This document shows, piece by piece, positions 1 to 8,525 of a stretch of 24,134 nucleotides of DNA. The DNA is taken from positions 1-24,134 of the forward strand of contig CAJMBB010000011.1 of NCBI GenBank assembly GCA_905211615.1, read 5' to 3'. This DNA comes from an uncultured Collinsella sp. Lineage in GTDB: Bacteria > Actinomycetota > Coriobacteriia > Coriobacteriales > Coriobacteriaceae. The stretch's first letter is position 1. The number at the start of each line of letters is the position of its first letter. A program made the translations under genes and the position numbers. The notes under the pieces were generated by a model, which worked only from the letters and a program-made list of their open reading frames with translations, searched no databases and was not told the origin of the DNA.

Positions 1-234
1 ACATTAAGTGCTCTCCGGCTCGTGCGGAACTCGCGATCGACCTTATATATTTGCCCTCCCCGGGGCTCCCGCACAACGGGACCTCGGTTGGGTTCTATCC
101 CTTTGGCAGTCGCTTCGCTTCTGCCCTACTTTGCTGGTATGGCGGTTTGGCGTTGGATCGGTTCTTTCTGATATATGCTGGTTGCGGCTCTTCTTTTGGG
201 AGGAGTCGCTTTTTTGTTGCTAGGAGGTTGGCCC
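1..234. other. Intergenic leader region upstream of the methyltransferase
   Basis: No convincing gene is seen here. Short open frames exist but lack ribosome binding sites. A pyrimidine-rich stretch and a TATATG-like box near 174 could belong to a promoter for the methyltransferase, but no well-spaced -35 box was found. The segment from 20 to 32 matches, in the same reading sense, 13 bases of the minus strand at 21461-21473 inside the palindromic element after gatB. Confidence 0.4.
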
Positions 235-1122
235 GTGGTTGATGGGGATGCTCGCTCTGAGCTTCTTTCTGCTGATTGGAATCAGGAGTGGATGCGTCTG
301 CAAGCTGATCGGCGGCGGGCTGATGATTCTTTTGAGTGGGATAAGCGGGCTCGGCATTTTCGGCCGCTTGAAACTGCTCCGTATGCCCGGGACTTTATGA
401 AGCTGTTGGCGTTAAAGCCTGGTGAATCGGTACTTGATATGGGATGTGGGGCTGGGTCGATTGCTATTCCGCTTGCTCAGGCTGGGCATTCCGTGATTGC
501 TGCCGACTTCTCTCCTGCTATGTTGGGCACGCTTGATGCTGGTATTGAGTACTATGGGCTCGAGGATCGCATTACGCCGCTTGAGCTTGCTTGGGATGAC
601 GATTGGGATCTGGTTGGGCCGGTTACCAAGGCTGTAGATGTTGCCTTTGCCAGTCGCTCTGTCACCACGACCAATCTAAAAGGTGCACTTGCCAAGCTTG
701 ATCGTACGGCTCGTCGGCGTTGTGCTGTCACGATGGTCGCCAACTCCAGCCCGCGCTATGATCTGCACCTGATGAACGCCATTGGTGCCTCGGTTACCTG
801 CAGTAATGGCTTTGTGTATGCTTTTAATATCCTCATTCAGATGGGTGCCCTGCCGCAGGTTACATACTTTGAATCGCCTCGTCGCGATACCTTCGATAAC
901 CTTGAGGCAGGTGTGGCGGATTTTTCCCGTATGCTCGAGCATGGCAACGAGGATAAGATCGACCGTCTGCGCGACTACATCGCGCAACACATGATTGAGA
1001 ACCCCCATGCCGGTGAGCCGGGCTCCAAGGGCGTGCCGCAGGGGCGCTATATGCTCGATCATGTCCGCAAGGTTCGTTGGGCGTTTATTGCATGGGAGCC
1101 GGTCTCTGCGTCCCGCCCGTAG
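235..1122 (+). CDS. Class I SAM-dependent methyltransferase
   Basis: A 295-residue protein with a Rossmann-type SAM site. Motif I reads VLDMGCGAGSIAIPLA, and the following strand ends in the acidic AADFSPAML that normally holds the ribose of SAM. The substrate cannot be told from sequence. The GTG start at 235 is chosen because a perfect AGGAGG lies 7 bases upstream; the open frame extends back to 175, but that extension encodes a hydrophobic stretch with no better start. Codons in the first half are strongly T-ending (GAT, GCT, TCT, CTT, TTT) whereas neighbouring genes prefer C or G; the bias weakens after about position 700. This may reflect transfer or different strand history. It is followed 158 bases later by yhbY on the same strand. 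The family call is firm, the function unknown. Confidence 0.85.
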   Translation: MVDGDARSELLSADWNQEWMRLQADRRRADDSFEWDKRARHFRPLETAPYARDFMKLLALKPGESVLDMGCGAGSIAIPLAQAGHSVIAADFSPAMLGTLDAGIEYYGLEDRITPLELAWDDDWDLVGPVTKAVDVAFASRSVTTTNLKGALAKLDRTARRRCAVTMVANSSPRYDLHLMNAIGASVTCSNGFVYAFNILIQMGALPQVTYFESPRRDTFDNLEAGVADFSRMLEHGNEDKIDRLRDYIAQHMIENPHAGEPGSKGVPQGRYMLDHVRKVRWAFIAWEPVSASRP

Positions 1123-1280
1123 CCCATCTATAGCACGTATCGTCCACCCGCCCGGCATCCGCATTCTTTTTGAACTGGGCAAACGCGCTCCACACCGCGC
1201 CGTTCCTGCGCTATCGTGGGACAGCTCACGTAGATTAAGGCCCCGTCGCGGGGCGCCCCATACATAGAAAGCGAGAACCC

Positions 1281-1580
1281 ATGGCACTGACAGGAGCACA
1301 GGTCAAGCAGCTTCGCAGCATGGCCCATCACCTCAACCCCGCCATCATCATCGGCAAGTCCGATATCAACGAGGGCACCGTCGAGCAGACGGTCGCCTAC
1401 CTGGAGAAGCATGAGCTCGTTAAGTGCTCTGTGCTCGATGGCTCCAGCCTTTCCGCCCGCGAGGCCGCCGAAGAGCTCGCTGAGCGTTGCCACGCCGAGG
1501 TCGTCCAGGTCATCGGCCGCAAGTTCTCGCTGTATCGCGAGTCCTCGCGCAAGGACATCGAGAGGATCAAGCTCGTCTAA
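1281..1580 (+). CDS. yhbY: YhbY-family ribosome-associated RNA-binding protein (CRM domain)
   Basis: A 99-residue single-domain protein, the usual YhbY length. It opens with the family's LTGAQVKQLRSMAHHLNP segment and then the glycine-containing IIIGKSDINEGTVEQ loop, typical of the CRS1/YhbY (CRM) fold. Members associate with the large-subunit precursor and take part in ribosome assembly. The ATG at 1281 is the natural start by homology, although only a weak purine stretch precedes it. A GC-rich hairpin (about 1240-1254) sits in the gap before the gene without a T tract. A rho-independent terminator follows 38 bases after the stop. Confidence 0.92.
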   Translation: MALTGAQVKQLRSMAHHLNPAIIIGKSDINEGTVEQTVAYLEKHELVKCSVLDGSSLSAREAAEELAERCHAEVVQVIGRKFSLYRESSRKDIERIKLV

Positions 1581-1617
1581 GAGCCAATGATCCGGCGAGC
1601 CAACACATAGCAAGCTT

Positions 1618-1651
1618 ACGGGTGCCCAAGTACTTCGGGCGCCCGTTTTTT
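1618..1651 (+). terminator. Rho-independent terminator after yhbY
   Basis: A 10-bp stem (ACGGGTGCCC with GGGCGCCCGT, one G-U pair) and a 9-base loop are followed by six T residues. It serves yhbY. The T tract overlaps the last bases of the convergent regulator gene, whose stop codon is at 1650-1652. Confidence 0.88.
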
Positions 1652-4649
1652 ATCGCTCGACCAGCACGCGATTGAGCCGCCCCTCCACCAAGCGCTCGTA
1701 TAGACGCCGTGTCTCGGGCTCGGGCACGCCATTGACCTGCTCCCTCAGATGGTGCATATGCCCGCTGTATAGCTCGACGATATCGCGCCGCCGCCCCGCC
1801 GCACTGTAGACGCGCATGGCGCAGCGCACCATATCCTCGCGCGCCGTTTCCTGCCGAAGCCCCGACTCCGCCAGCCAAATCGCCGACTGCAGATCGTTTT
1901 CTTCTAGAGCAGCATTTGCTCCCTTAATCATGCAATCGATGTACTTTGACTGCATAATGCGTCGCATACGCAAAAAGTAGGTGGGATTACAGCCATTGGG
2001 AACATACAGCGGTCCAGCATAAAGCTGCTCAATCTTAAGGCACAGTTCAACTAAATGGGGCCCGCGCGCACCCGTGCGATTTCCCAAAACCTCGCGGCTT
2101 ATCTGGTCAAACAGCCGTACATCGGTCTTGACGTAGTCGCCGTTGAGTCCGATGCATTCATTTTGGATGAGCACACACGACTTGCCATCCGGCGTCGGTC
2201 CCAAAGCCGACCGCAAGCGCGATATCGTCGAGTACAGGTTGTTGCGAGCGCTATTGAACTCGGCATGGGGCCACAGCTCCATGGCCAGCGTCTCACGATC
2301 GACGAGCGCATCCATGCCCAGCGCAAGCCGCTCGGCAAGTGTCGCCGCCTTCTTGCGGCGCCACATTTTGTCCGTGATGGGAAACCCGTCGCGCTCGGCG
2401 CGAAACGCGCCAAACATGCGAATCTCGATATGGTCGATGGTATCAACGGCTTCAACCTCGCCAGCCTGGAACAGGCGCTCGCCCTCCCCTTCCAAATCGT
2501 CGCGCAACGAGTACCGCGACAGCTCGCGCACGGGAAGCTTCTTGCGTATCCTGCCCGCCGGCTCGCCCAGACAATGCATGGCAAGGCGCGCAAAGAGCCG
2601 ATACGATGGCTCTAGAATCCCCGCGCGATTCATGGACATCCAGGCCGCAAGATCGCTGTCTCGGCCCGCACAGGCCAGATGCAGCGCCACCATCCAGGCC
2701 TCCGCTCCACCAACCTGCGTCTGGCTTATATCGAGTAGCTCCGCTTCCTCGCGTACCGAAACCATCGAGGTGTTACGCAGATATGCCGCGCGCTCCAACA
2801 GCAATGCGTTATCGCGCATGTACGCAATCGACTCCTCGGCAAGTTTGAGCACTTGGACCGCACGGAATTTTGCATTAACCGGCCGTCCCTCTGCCAGCGA
2901 CTGCCAACCTTCTAGCAACAGGCCAAATAGCTGAATCTGGTTGTCGCGCATACGCACGGCAAAACGATCGAGCTCGTTGAACGCCGCGTCGTCGGTTACC
3001 GGCAAGCCGGAAAGGAGCCGCCGTGCCGCCAACACCATGCGCACCCAGATAGCCATCGCCTTAAGCCCACGTACGTCGAGCGCCTCCCGCACCACCGTCA
3101 TCTCGTCGTCGCGCTCGTCGGTTCCCGCAAACGACCCGTCAAAAAGCTCCACCAGCATACTATCGGCCCGTATAACAATCCCCGCGATGTCGAGCTCGCA
3201 GTCGTAGGCCTTGCTCGTTTTGAGCTGTTGTAGAACGCCGCCGTCATTTCCCCGCTCGGTCAGACAGCGTTTGACCTCGATATGCGCAGACAACATATCG
3301 AGTGCGGTATGGGACGTCTCTATTTCTGGCACGGCCAGGTTCGTAGGAAGCCCAAGCCCGTTGTCCCCATAGCAAACAGCCGTCAGTGTCTGGGCCACCC
3401 TCCATGAAACAGGGTCTATTTCGCAGGCCGCCCGTTCGCCCCCGCGCTCGATGACCGATGCCATATAGCGAGCGAGCTTTGTATTGGACACGCTGACCGC
3501 TGCCAGATATACGCCAAGCGCCTCGGCAGGCGTTGACTCTGGAGCCGGATCGTCGGCATCGATCGTGTCCAGCGCTGCTCGGCAGATATCGGCCCCGTGC
3601 CCCGTCAGAGCAAGATCAACCCCATACTGTCCAGCAAGTTCAAGAACCGCTTCACGGTCCAAAAAGGCGTCCGCTAGACCCATCGCCGCATCGCATCGGC
3701 CCGCCTTAAGCAAAATCCGGGCCGCCCTCGGAACAAGTTCGGGGCGAACCTCGGCCACCAACTTGCGCAAACGCAAGCGTCCGTTATCCTCCGTGCCCAG
3801 ACACGTAAAACTCCGCTCGGCGGGATCCAAGCCAAAGATCGGGTAGTCGCGTACAAAGTAGGACTGGTCGACCATCGACAGCCTTACCCCACAAGCCTCG
3901 AGTTCTGCTATATTGCCCTCGCCCATCAAAACCATGAGACATGCCACGCAAAACAGCGCATTATTGTCGAGCGAAGCCAGATCGACAAGTGCCGCGCCAT
4001 ATACGTTGACAATCTCGTTTTCGAGCAGACCGGCTACGTCGCCTTGGCCATACAGACCCGTCTGCAATGCCGAAACGAGCTCGGGCACGCCCTGCGTGAG
4101 CTGATAAAAGTCGAGCGATGTGCTGATCGAAAACGCCGATGCCCACGCCGAATACTCATAGGCATGCACCTTGAGCATCTGCGCATTGATCTTAACCGAA
4201 TCGCCCAGCCCATGAATCAGTTGACGATTTGAAGGACGGCAGGAGATAAAGACCCCTACCCCCATAGCACGCAGGCCGCGAATCCTGTCGATGAGGTCTT
4301 CGGTATCGTGCTGATCGAGGTTTGGCACATTATCAATCGCGATAAGGGAGTGCGGTTTGTCTTTGAGTTCTTCGGCAACCACCTCGAGCTGCATAAACAC
4401 CTCGCGCCCAGTGGCGCGATCGGCCTCGATAATCCGCACGGGACCTCGCGTCGGGTCGCATTTAACCTCATGGGTGTACTGCAGCAGCACCGAGGTCTTC
4501 CCAAACCCGTCGGGTGCATAAAGAACCACGATGCCGGCCTTTCGGCCCTTGGCGATAAGCTCATTCATCAAGCGTTCGCGTCGCACCATATAGCCTCCGC
4601 CCAACGGCATCAGCTCGAGCTCGTCTATACTGCTCAAATCGTTCACCAT
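1650..4649 (-). CDS. Large ATPase-containing transcriptional regulator with C-terminal SARP-like/BTAD region
   Basis: A 999-residue protein. Residues 45-52 (APDGFGKT) form a Walker A loop and 102-107 (LIAIDN) a Walker B strand, so the N-terminus is a STAND/MalT-like NTPase module. The middle (about 250-735) is helical and TPR-like with no obvious motif. From about residue 741 (IEIRMFGAF) comes an OmpR-type winged helix as in SARP regulators, including the conserved ELWP and RNNLYSTISRLRSALG segments, then a BTAD-type helical domain to the end. Streptomyces AfsR has the opposite order, with SARP first and ATPase after. The ATG at 4649 has GAGGAG about 6 bases upstream. The target genes are unknown; the nearest divergent spacer is the 450-bp gap at 4650-5097. 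It probably acts as a ligand-triggered ATP-dependent activator, which is inference. Confidence 0.85.
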   Translation of the reverse strand: MVNDLSSIDELELMPLGGGYMVRRERLMNELIAKGRKAGIVVLYAPDGFGKTSVLLQYTHEVKCDPTRGPVRIIEADRATGREVFMQLEVVAEELKDKPHSLIAIDNVPNLDQHDTEDLIDRIRGLRAMGVGVFISCRPSNRQLIHGLGDSVKINAQMLKVHAYEYSAWASAFSISTSLDFYQLTQGVPELVSALQTGLYGQGDVAGLLENEIVNVYGAALVDLASLDNNALFCVACLMVLMGEGNIAELEACGVRLSMVDQSYFVRDYPIFGLDPAERSFTCLGTEDNGRLRLRKLVAEVRPELVPRAARILLKAGRCDAAMGLADAFLDREAVLELAGQYGVDLALTGHGADICRAALDTIDADDPAPESTPAEALGVYLAAVSVSNTKLARYMASVIERGGERAACEIDPVSWRVAQTLTAVCYGDNGLGLPTNLAVPEIETSHTALDMLSAHIEVKRCLTERGNDGGVLQQLKTSKAYDCELDIAGIVIRADSMLVELFDGSFAGTDERDDEMTVVREALDVRGLKAMAIWVRMVLAARRLLSGLPVTDDAAFNELDRFAVRMRDNQIQLFGLLLEGWQSLAEGRPVNAKFRAVQVLKLAEESIAYMRDNALLLERAAYLRNTSMVSVREEAELLDISQTQVGGAEAWMVALHLACAGRDSDLAAWMSMNRAGILEPSYRLFARLAMHCLGEPAGRIRKKLPVRELSRYSLRDDLEGEGERLFQAGEVEAVDTIDHIEIRMFGAFRAERDGFPITDKMWRRKKAATLAERLALGMDALVDRETLAMELWPHAEFNSARNNLYSTISRLRSALGPTPDGKSCVLIQNECIGLNGDYVKTDVRLFDQISREVLGNRTGARGPHLVELCLKIEQLYAGPLYVPNGCNPTYFLRMRRIMQSKYIDCMIKGANAALEENDLQSAIWLAESGLRQETAREDMVRCAMRVYSAAGRRRDIVELYSGHMHHLREQVNGVPEPETRRLYERLVEGRLNRVLVER

Positions 4650-5037
4650 GCCCGCTCCTCAACTCGACCGTATGGACACTGTAGCCGCAAGACCATACAA
4701 GCCGCACTATGAATAGAGCGACCTTGTGTTTTAGGTTGTCTTTTGGTACGCAAGCGGCAAGTTTTTGTACAGCGAGGGCCGATTGTTATTAATCCCCCGA
4801 CTAATCGGTCTTTAAGCAGGTAAATGAGCTTGTCGGCTTGTCCCATCTAAGCGGCAGTGTAACGCAGATGAACAAGGTTCAGTTGTGTCATTCAACTCGC
4901 CTAGCACCCGCTACCGTCTACGACCTTCTAGTGGCATTTTTGCATAGAATCTGGTATAGAATGAATCAAGCTGTTGGACATCTGGCATTCGACAAGCTTG
5001 CGGCAAGTTTTTGGTCAAGTGGGCAAAAAGGGATAGC
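4650..5037. other. Long intergenic region upstream of the large regulator
   Basis: About 390 bases without a convincing gene. It holds two copies of the 14-mer GCGGCAAGTTTTTG on the plus strand at 4754-4767 and 5000-5013, the second inside a short CTTG/CAAG dyad. A weak inverted repeat CCGATT/AATCGG is at 4779-4784 and 4803-4808. A TATAGAAT box near 4955 on the plus strand might be a promoter element, but nothing recognisable lies downstream of it. The promoter of the regulator gene must lie here but could not be pinned down. Confidence 0.4.
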
Positions 5038-5065
5038 AAAAAGGCCCCCGCGAAGCGGAGGCCTT
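5038..5065 (-). terminator. Rho-independent terminator after nagB
   Basis: Read on the minus strand, a GC-rich stem AAGGCCTCCGC/GCGGGGGCCTT with a short TTC loop and one internal mismatch runs into TTTTTG. It lies 33 bases beyond the nagB stop codon. Confidence 0.88.
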
Positions 5066-5097
5066 AGACAAGGCTATGTCGAGCTGCAGGATTCGAG

Positions 5098-5826
5098 CTA
5101 CTCGCAGAGCGAAAGGGCGGCCTCGTCGGCAACGACAACGCAGTTGGTGTGCAGCTGCAGGATCGAAGCCGGGCACTCGGGCGTAACCGGACCATAGCAC
5201 ATGTCATGCACGGCCTGAGCCTTGGCCTCGCCGTTGGCGACGATCAGGATCATGCGGGCATACATGATGGTCTGGGTACCCATGGTGTAGGCCTGACGGG
5301 GAACATCGTCAATGCTGTCGAACAGGCGGCTGTTGGCCTGAATGGTGCTCTCGGTGAGGTCGACGCAGTGCGTACCCTTGGAGAAGTGGTCATCGGGCTC
5401 GTTGAAGCCGATGTGGCCGTTGTTGCCAATACCGAGCAGCTGCAGATCCGGGTAACCGGCCTCGGCGACGATCTTGTCGTACTCAGAGCAGGCAGCGGCA
5501 GCGTCGGGGTTGGAACCGTCGGGCACATGCGTGTTGTTCAGGTCGATGTTGATGTGATCGAAGAAGTTCTCACGCATGAAGTAGTGATAGCTCTGGGGAT
5601 CGTCGTGCGAAAGGCCGCGATACTCGTCCAGGTTGTAGGTGCTGACCTCGGCAAAGTCGACGTCGCCCTTCTCGTACCAAGCAGCGAGCTGCTTGTAGGC
5701 ACCGATCGGGGTGGAGCCGGTGGCAAGGCCCAGCACACAGTCGGGCTTGAGGATAACCTGCGCCGAGATAATATTGGCGGCCTTGCGGCTCATATCCTCG
5801 TAGTCTTTAGCTTTAATGATCTTCAT
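5098..5826 (-). CDS. nagB: Glucosamine-6-phosphate deaminase
   Basis: A 242-residue cytosolic enzyme of normal family length that converts glucosamine-6-phosphate to fructose-6-phosphate and ammonia, sending amino sugars into glycolysis. Visible landmarks are the phosphate-binding LGLATGSTP (32-40), the NLDEY segment with the general-base aspartate (D67), and GIGNNGHIGFNEP (133-145) with the active-site histidine and glutamate. The Gram-positive style NNGHIGFNEP argues for NagB rather than 6-phosphogluconolactonase. The open frame extends further upstream, but the ATG at 5826 is preceded by AAAGGA and matches the family's MKIIKAKD start. The EIIA-Glc gene lies 271 bases upstream on the same strand, and a terminator follows. 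Confidence 0.96.
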   Translation of the reverse strand: MKIIKAKDYEDMSRKAANIISAQVILKPDCVLGLATGSTPIGAYKQLAAWYEKGDVDFAEVSTYNLDEYRGLSHDDPQSYHYFMRENFFDHINIDLNNTHVPDGSNPDAAAACSEYDKIVAEAGYPDLQLLGIGNNGHIGFNEPDDHFSKGTHCVDLTESTIQANSRLFDSIDDVPRQAYTMGTQTIMYARMILIVANGEAKAQAVHDMCYGPVTPECPASILQLHTNCVVVADEAALSLCE

Positions 5827-6097
5827 TACGCGTCCTTTCTCGTACAAGAGAGGCAAGGCTCCCTTACAAGCACTTGCCCGCGGCCCGCGTCGGCCGCAAC
5901 CAACGTGTGCGGCCACCAGGGCGAGGTCGCGTAATGTATGTGTCTCGTGTCTAGCCGCGTCGAGGCCCCTGCCCGTCCACGGTGACCCGAAGCTGTTTAG
6001 CCTCGGACGTTTCCCATCTTGCCACGGAGGGCGTCCTCTTTCAAGGGCGCCCTCCGTAAACGTGTTTGAATTGTAGGCTAATGGCCACATGCACTTG
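5827..6097. other. Gap between the EIIA gene and nagB, with a strong hairpin
   Basis: A perfect 10-bp inverted repeat ACGGAGGGCG/CGCCCTCCGT occupies 6024-6033 and 6048-6057, about 40 bases after the EIIA stop. No T tract follows on either strand, so it is not a classical terminator; it could protect the 3' end, act with Rho, or be an attenuating structure. A nagB promoter is expected in this gap but no convincing -35/-10 pair was seen. Confidence 0.5.
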
Positions 6098-6595
6098 CTA
6101 GCGCTCGCGAGCAACGATGAGCTGATCCATCTCCTCGACATGCACGCCAACGGAGCCCTTGATGCTCGAGAACTCAACGGAGTTGCACACCAAGATGGGA
6201 ACCGTCACATCGTAGCCCTCGGCAGCAATTGCCTCGCGATCGAACTCAATGAGTACATCGCCCTTATGGACGATGTCACCCACTTGCGCATGCACGGTAA
6301 AGTGCTTGCCCTCGAGCTGAACAGTGTCCAAACCAACGTGGATGAGCACGTCCAGACCATCGACCGTGTTAAGCGCAACGGCGTGTCCCGTGGGAAAAAT
6401 AGCCTCGACCTTCGCGTCAGCCGGTGCAATCACACGCGTTCCGGTGGGCTGAATCGCCACGCCCTGGCCCAAAAGGCCGGTGGCAAACGTCTGGTCGTTT
6501 ACCTCGGAAAGCGGAATGACATCGCCCGAGATGGGAGCATCCAGCGTAAGGACTCGACCACGCATACCAAAAGACCTTAGGACTTTAGTGAACAT
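6098..6595 (-). CDS. crr: PTS glucose-type EIIA phosphocarrier protein
   Basis: A 165-residue stand-alone EIIA-Glc protein. This family receives a phosphate from HPr and passes it to the EIIB of sugar or amino-sugar transporters. The core shows the SGDVIPLSEVNDQTFATGLLGQGVAI stretch in pieces, PTGHAVAL with H71, and LIHVGLDTVQL, whose H86 is the expected phosphorylation site. The ATG at 6595 fits the short N-terminus of the family; a TTG at 6616 is possible. A GGGGGAG stretch is close to the ATG. It lies between glmM (71 bases upstream) and nagB, suggesting a role in glucose or N-acetylglucosamine uptake. No EIIBC partner is in the window. A weak TTGCCA box at 6648-6653 could be part of its promoter. 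Confidence 0.92.
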   Translation of the reverse strand: MFTKVLRSFGMRGRVLTLDAPISGDVIPLSEVNDQTFATGLLGQGVAIQPTGTRVIAPADAKVEAIFPTGHAVALNTVDGLDVLIHVGLDTVQLEGKHFTVHAQVGDIVHKGDVLIEFDREAIAAEGYDVTVPILVCNSVEFSSIKGSVGVHVEEMDQLIVARER

Positions 6596-6666
6596 GCTCC
6601 CCCTCGGACATACCAATCAATCAAAATAACCTTAACAGTTTACCACTTGGCAACGGTTTTTGACCA

Positions 6667-8004
6667 TTAGGGAAGTTCGCGCTTGACAACCTCGACGATG
6701 TCGTCAACAACGCGCTGGGTCAGCTCGTGCGTCTCGGCCTCGGCCATCACGCGGACCAGCGGCTCGGTACCGCTCGGGCGCACCAGAATGCGGCCGCGGC
6801 CGTCAAGCTCCTTCTCGGCAGCAGCGACGGCATCCCAGATGGGCTGGCAATCGTCCAGACCAGCCTTGTTGTCGGAATGCACGTTGACGAGTACCTGCGG
6901 GTACTTCTTCATGATGCCGGCAAGATCGGTGAGGGTACGACCGGTGCGCTTGAGCACGGCCAGAAGCTGCAGGGCCGTCACCAGGCCGTCGCCGGTGGTG
7001 TTGTGCTCCAGGAAGATGATGTGGCCGGACTGCTCGCCGCCGATGACGGCGCCGTCCGCGAGCATGCGCTCCAGAACGTAGCGGTCGCCCACGGCGGTCT
7101 GGACCATCTCGAAGCCCTGTTCCTTCATAGCGATGGAGAAGCCCAGGTTGCACATGACGGTCGAGACGATCTCGGAGTTGGCGAGCTTGCCGCGAGCGGC
7201 AAGGTCAGAACCGCAGATAGCCAGGATGTAGTCACCGTCGATCTCGTTGCCCTCGCTGTCCACGAACAGTACGCGGTCGGCGTCACCGTCGTGGGCCAGA
7301 CCGATGTCAGCGTGGGTGCGCAGCACGAGCTCGCGCAGGGGCTCAAGGTGAGTGGAGCCGCACTCGACATTGATGTCAGTGCCGCAGTAATCGGTGTTGA
7401 TAGCGTGCACCGTGGCACCCAGGCGCTGCAGCGCGGTGGGCGTAGTCTGGCAGGAAGCACCGTGACCGCAGTCGACGGCAACGACCAGGCCGTCGAGCCT
7501 CAGGCCATCAAGCGTATCGATGGCGTGGTCGACATATGCCTTGCGGGCGTCCTTCATCTTGATAATGTGGCCCACGCCGGCGCCGGTCGGCAGCGTGTCG
7601 GCAGCCATGGCTTCCTCGGACATGACCCAGGCGCTGATCTCTTCCTCGACAGCATCGGGAAGCTTCATGCCCTTGCGGCTAAAGAACTTGATGCCGTTGA
7701 ACTCCGGCGGATTGTGCGAAGCAGAGATGACGATGCCGCCGTCGAGCTCGTTCTGAACGGTGAGCAGTGCCACGGCAGGCGTGGGGATGACGCCGCAGCA
7801 GTGCGGACGGCCGCCCTCGGCCATAATGCCGGCGGTCAGAGCGCTCTCGAGCATGGTGCCCGAAAGGCGCGTGTCACGGCCGATGCAGATGTCCGGACCA
7901 AGAAACTTGGTCGCCGCGCGGCCCAGGCGAAACGCGAGGTCGCACGAAAGATCGGCGTTGGCGACGCCACGGACACCATCGGTACCGAAGATGTTCTGGG
8001 GCAT
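6667..8004 (-). CDS. glmM: Phosphoglucosamine mutase
   Basis: A 445-residue alpha-D-phosphohexomutase, exactly the GlmM length. It interconverts glucosamine-6-phosphate and glucosamine-1-phosphate, feeding UDP-GlcNAc and peptidoglycan synthesis. The N-terminus FGTDGVRG is typical of GlmM. The phosphoserine loop is ISASHNPPEFNGIKFF with S96, the metal site DGDADR is at 239-244, the sugar-binding GGEQSGH at 322-328, and the phosphate-binding RPSGTEP at 409-415. The ATG at 8004 has AAGGAG about 8 bases upstream. It is 123 bases downstream of rpsI, beyond that operon's terminator, so it probably has its own promoter or relies on readthrough. Its neighbours nagB and the EIIA protein act on the same sugar-phosphate pool. 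Confidence 0.97.
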   Translation of the reverse strand: MPQNIFGTDGVRGVANADLSCDLAFRLGRAATKFLGPDICIGRDTRLSGTMLESALTAGIMAEGGRPHCCGVIPTPAVALLTVQNELDGGIVISASHNPPEFNGIKFFSRKGMKLPDAVEEEISAWVMSEEAMAADTLPTGAGVGHIIKMKDARKAYVDHAIDTLDGLRLDGLVVAVDCGHGASCQTTPTALQRLGATVHAINTDYCGTDINVECGSTHLEPLRELVLRTHADIGLAHDGDADRVLFVDSEGNEIDGDYILAICGSDLAARGKLANSEIVSTVMCNLGFSIAMKEQGFEMVQTAVGDRYVLERMLADGAVIGGEQSGHIIFLEHNTTGDGLVTALQLLAVLKRTGRTLTDLAGIMKKYPQVLVNVHSDNKAGLDDCQPIWDAVAAAEKELDGRGRILVRPSGTEPLVRVMAEAETHELTQRVVDDIVEVVKRELP

Positions 8005-8053
8005 AGGATTGCTCCTTCCCTAGCAGGCGATATGCAACCGCCCACCCTAGTCG

Positions 8054-8097
8054 AAAAAGAAAAGCGGGACCCGCCGAGGAATCGGCAGGCCCCGCTT
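8054..8097 (-). terminator. Rho-independent terminator after rplM-rpsI
   Basis: On the minus strand a 16-bp stem (arms 8082-8097 and 8062-8077, two G-U pairs) with a TTCC-type loop is followed by TTTTCTTTTT. It is one of the strongest terminators in the window and closes the ribosomal operon. Confidence 0.93.
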
Positions 8098-8127
8098 GTA
8101 CATTGTATCTCGAAAGGAGATAAAACC

Positions 8128-8523
<396 letters not shown>

Positions 8524-8525
8524 CT

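Noticed and set aside
4838..5197. A 119-codon frame in the gap above nagB
   Set aside because: It overlaps the nagB terminator and coding end, and its composition and motif content do not resemble a real protein.
5827..5930. Possible glmS-type ribozyme or riboswitch before nagB
   Set aside because: No conserved core or expected helices were recognised.
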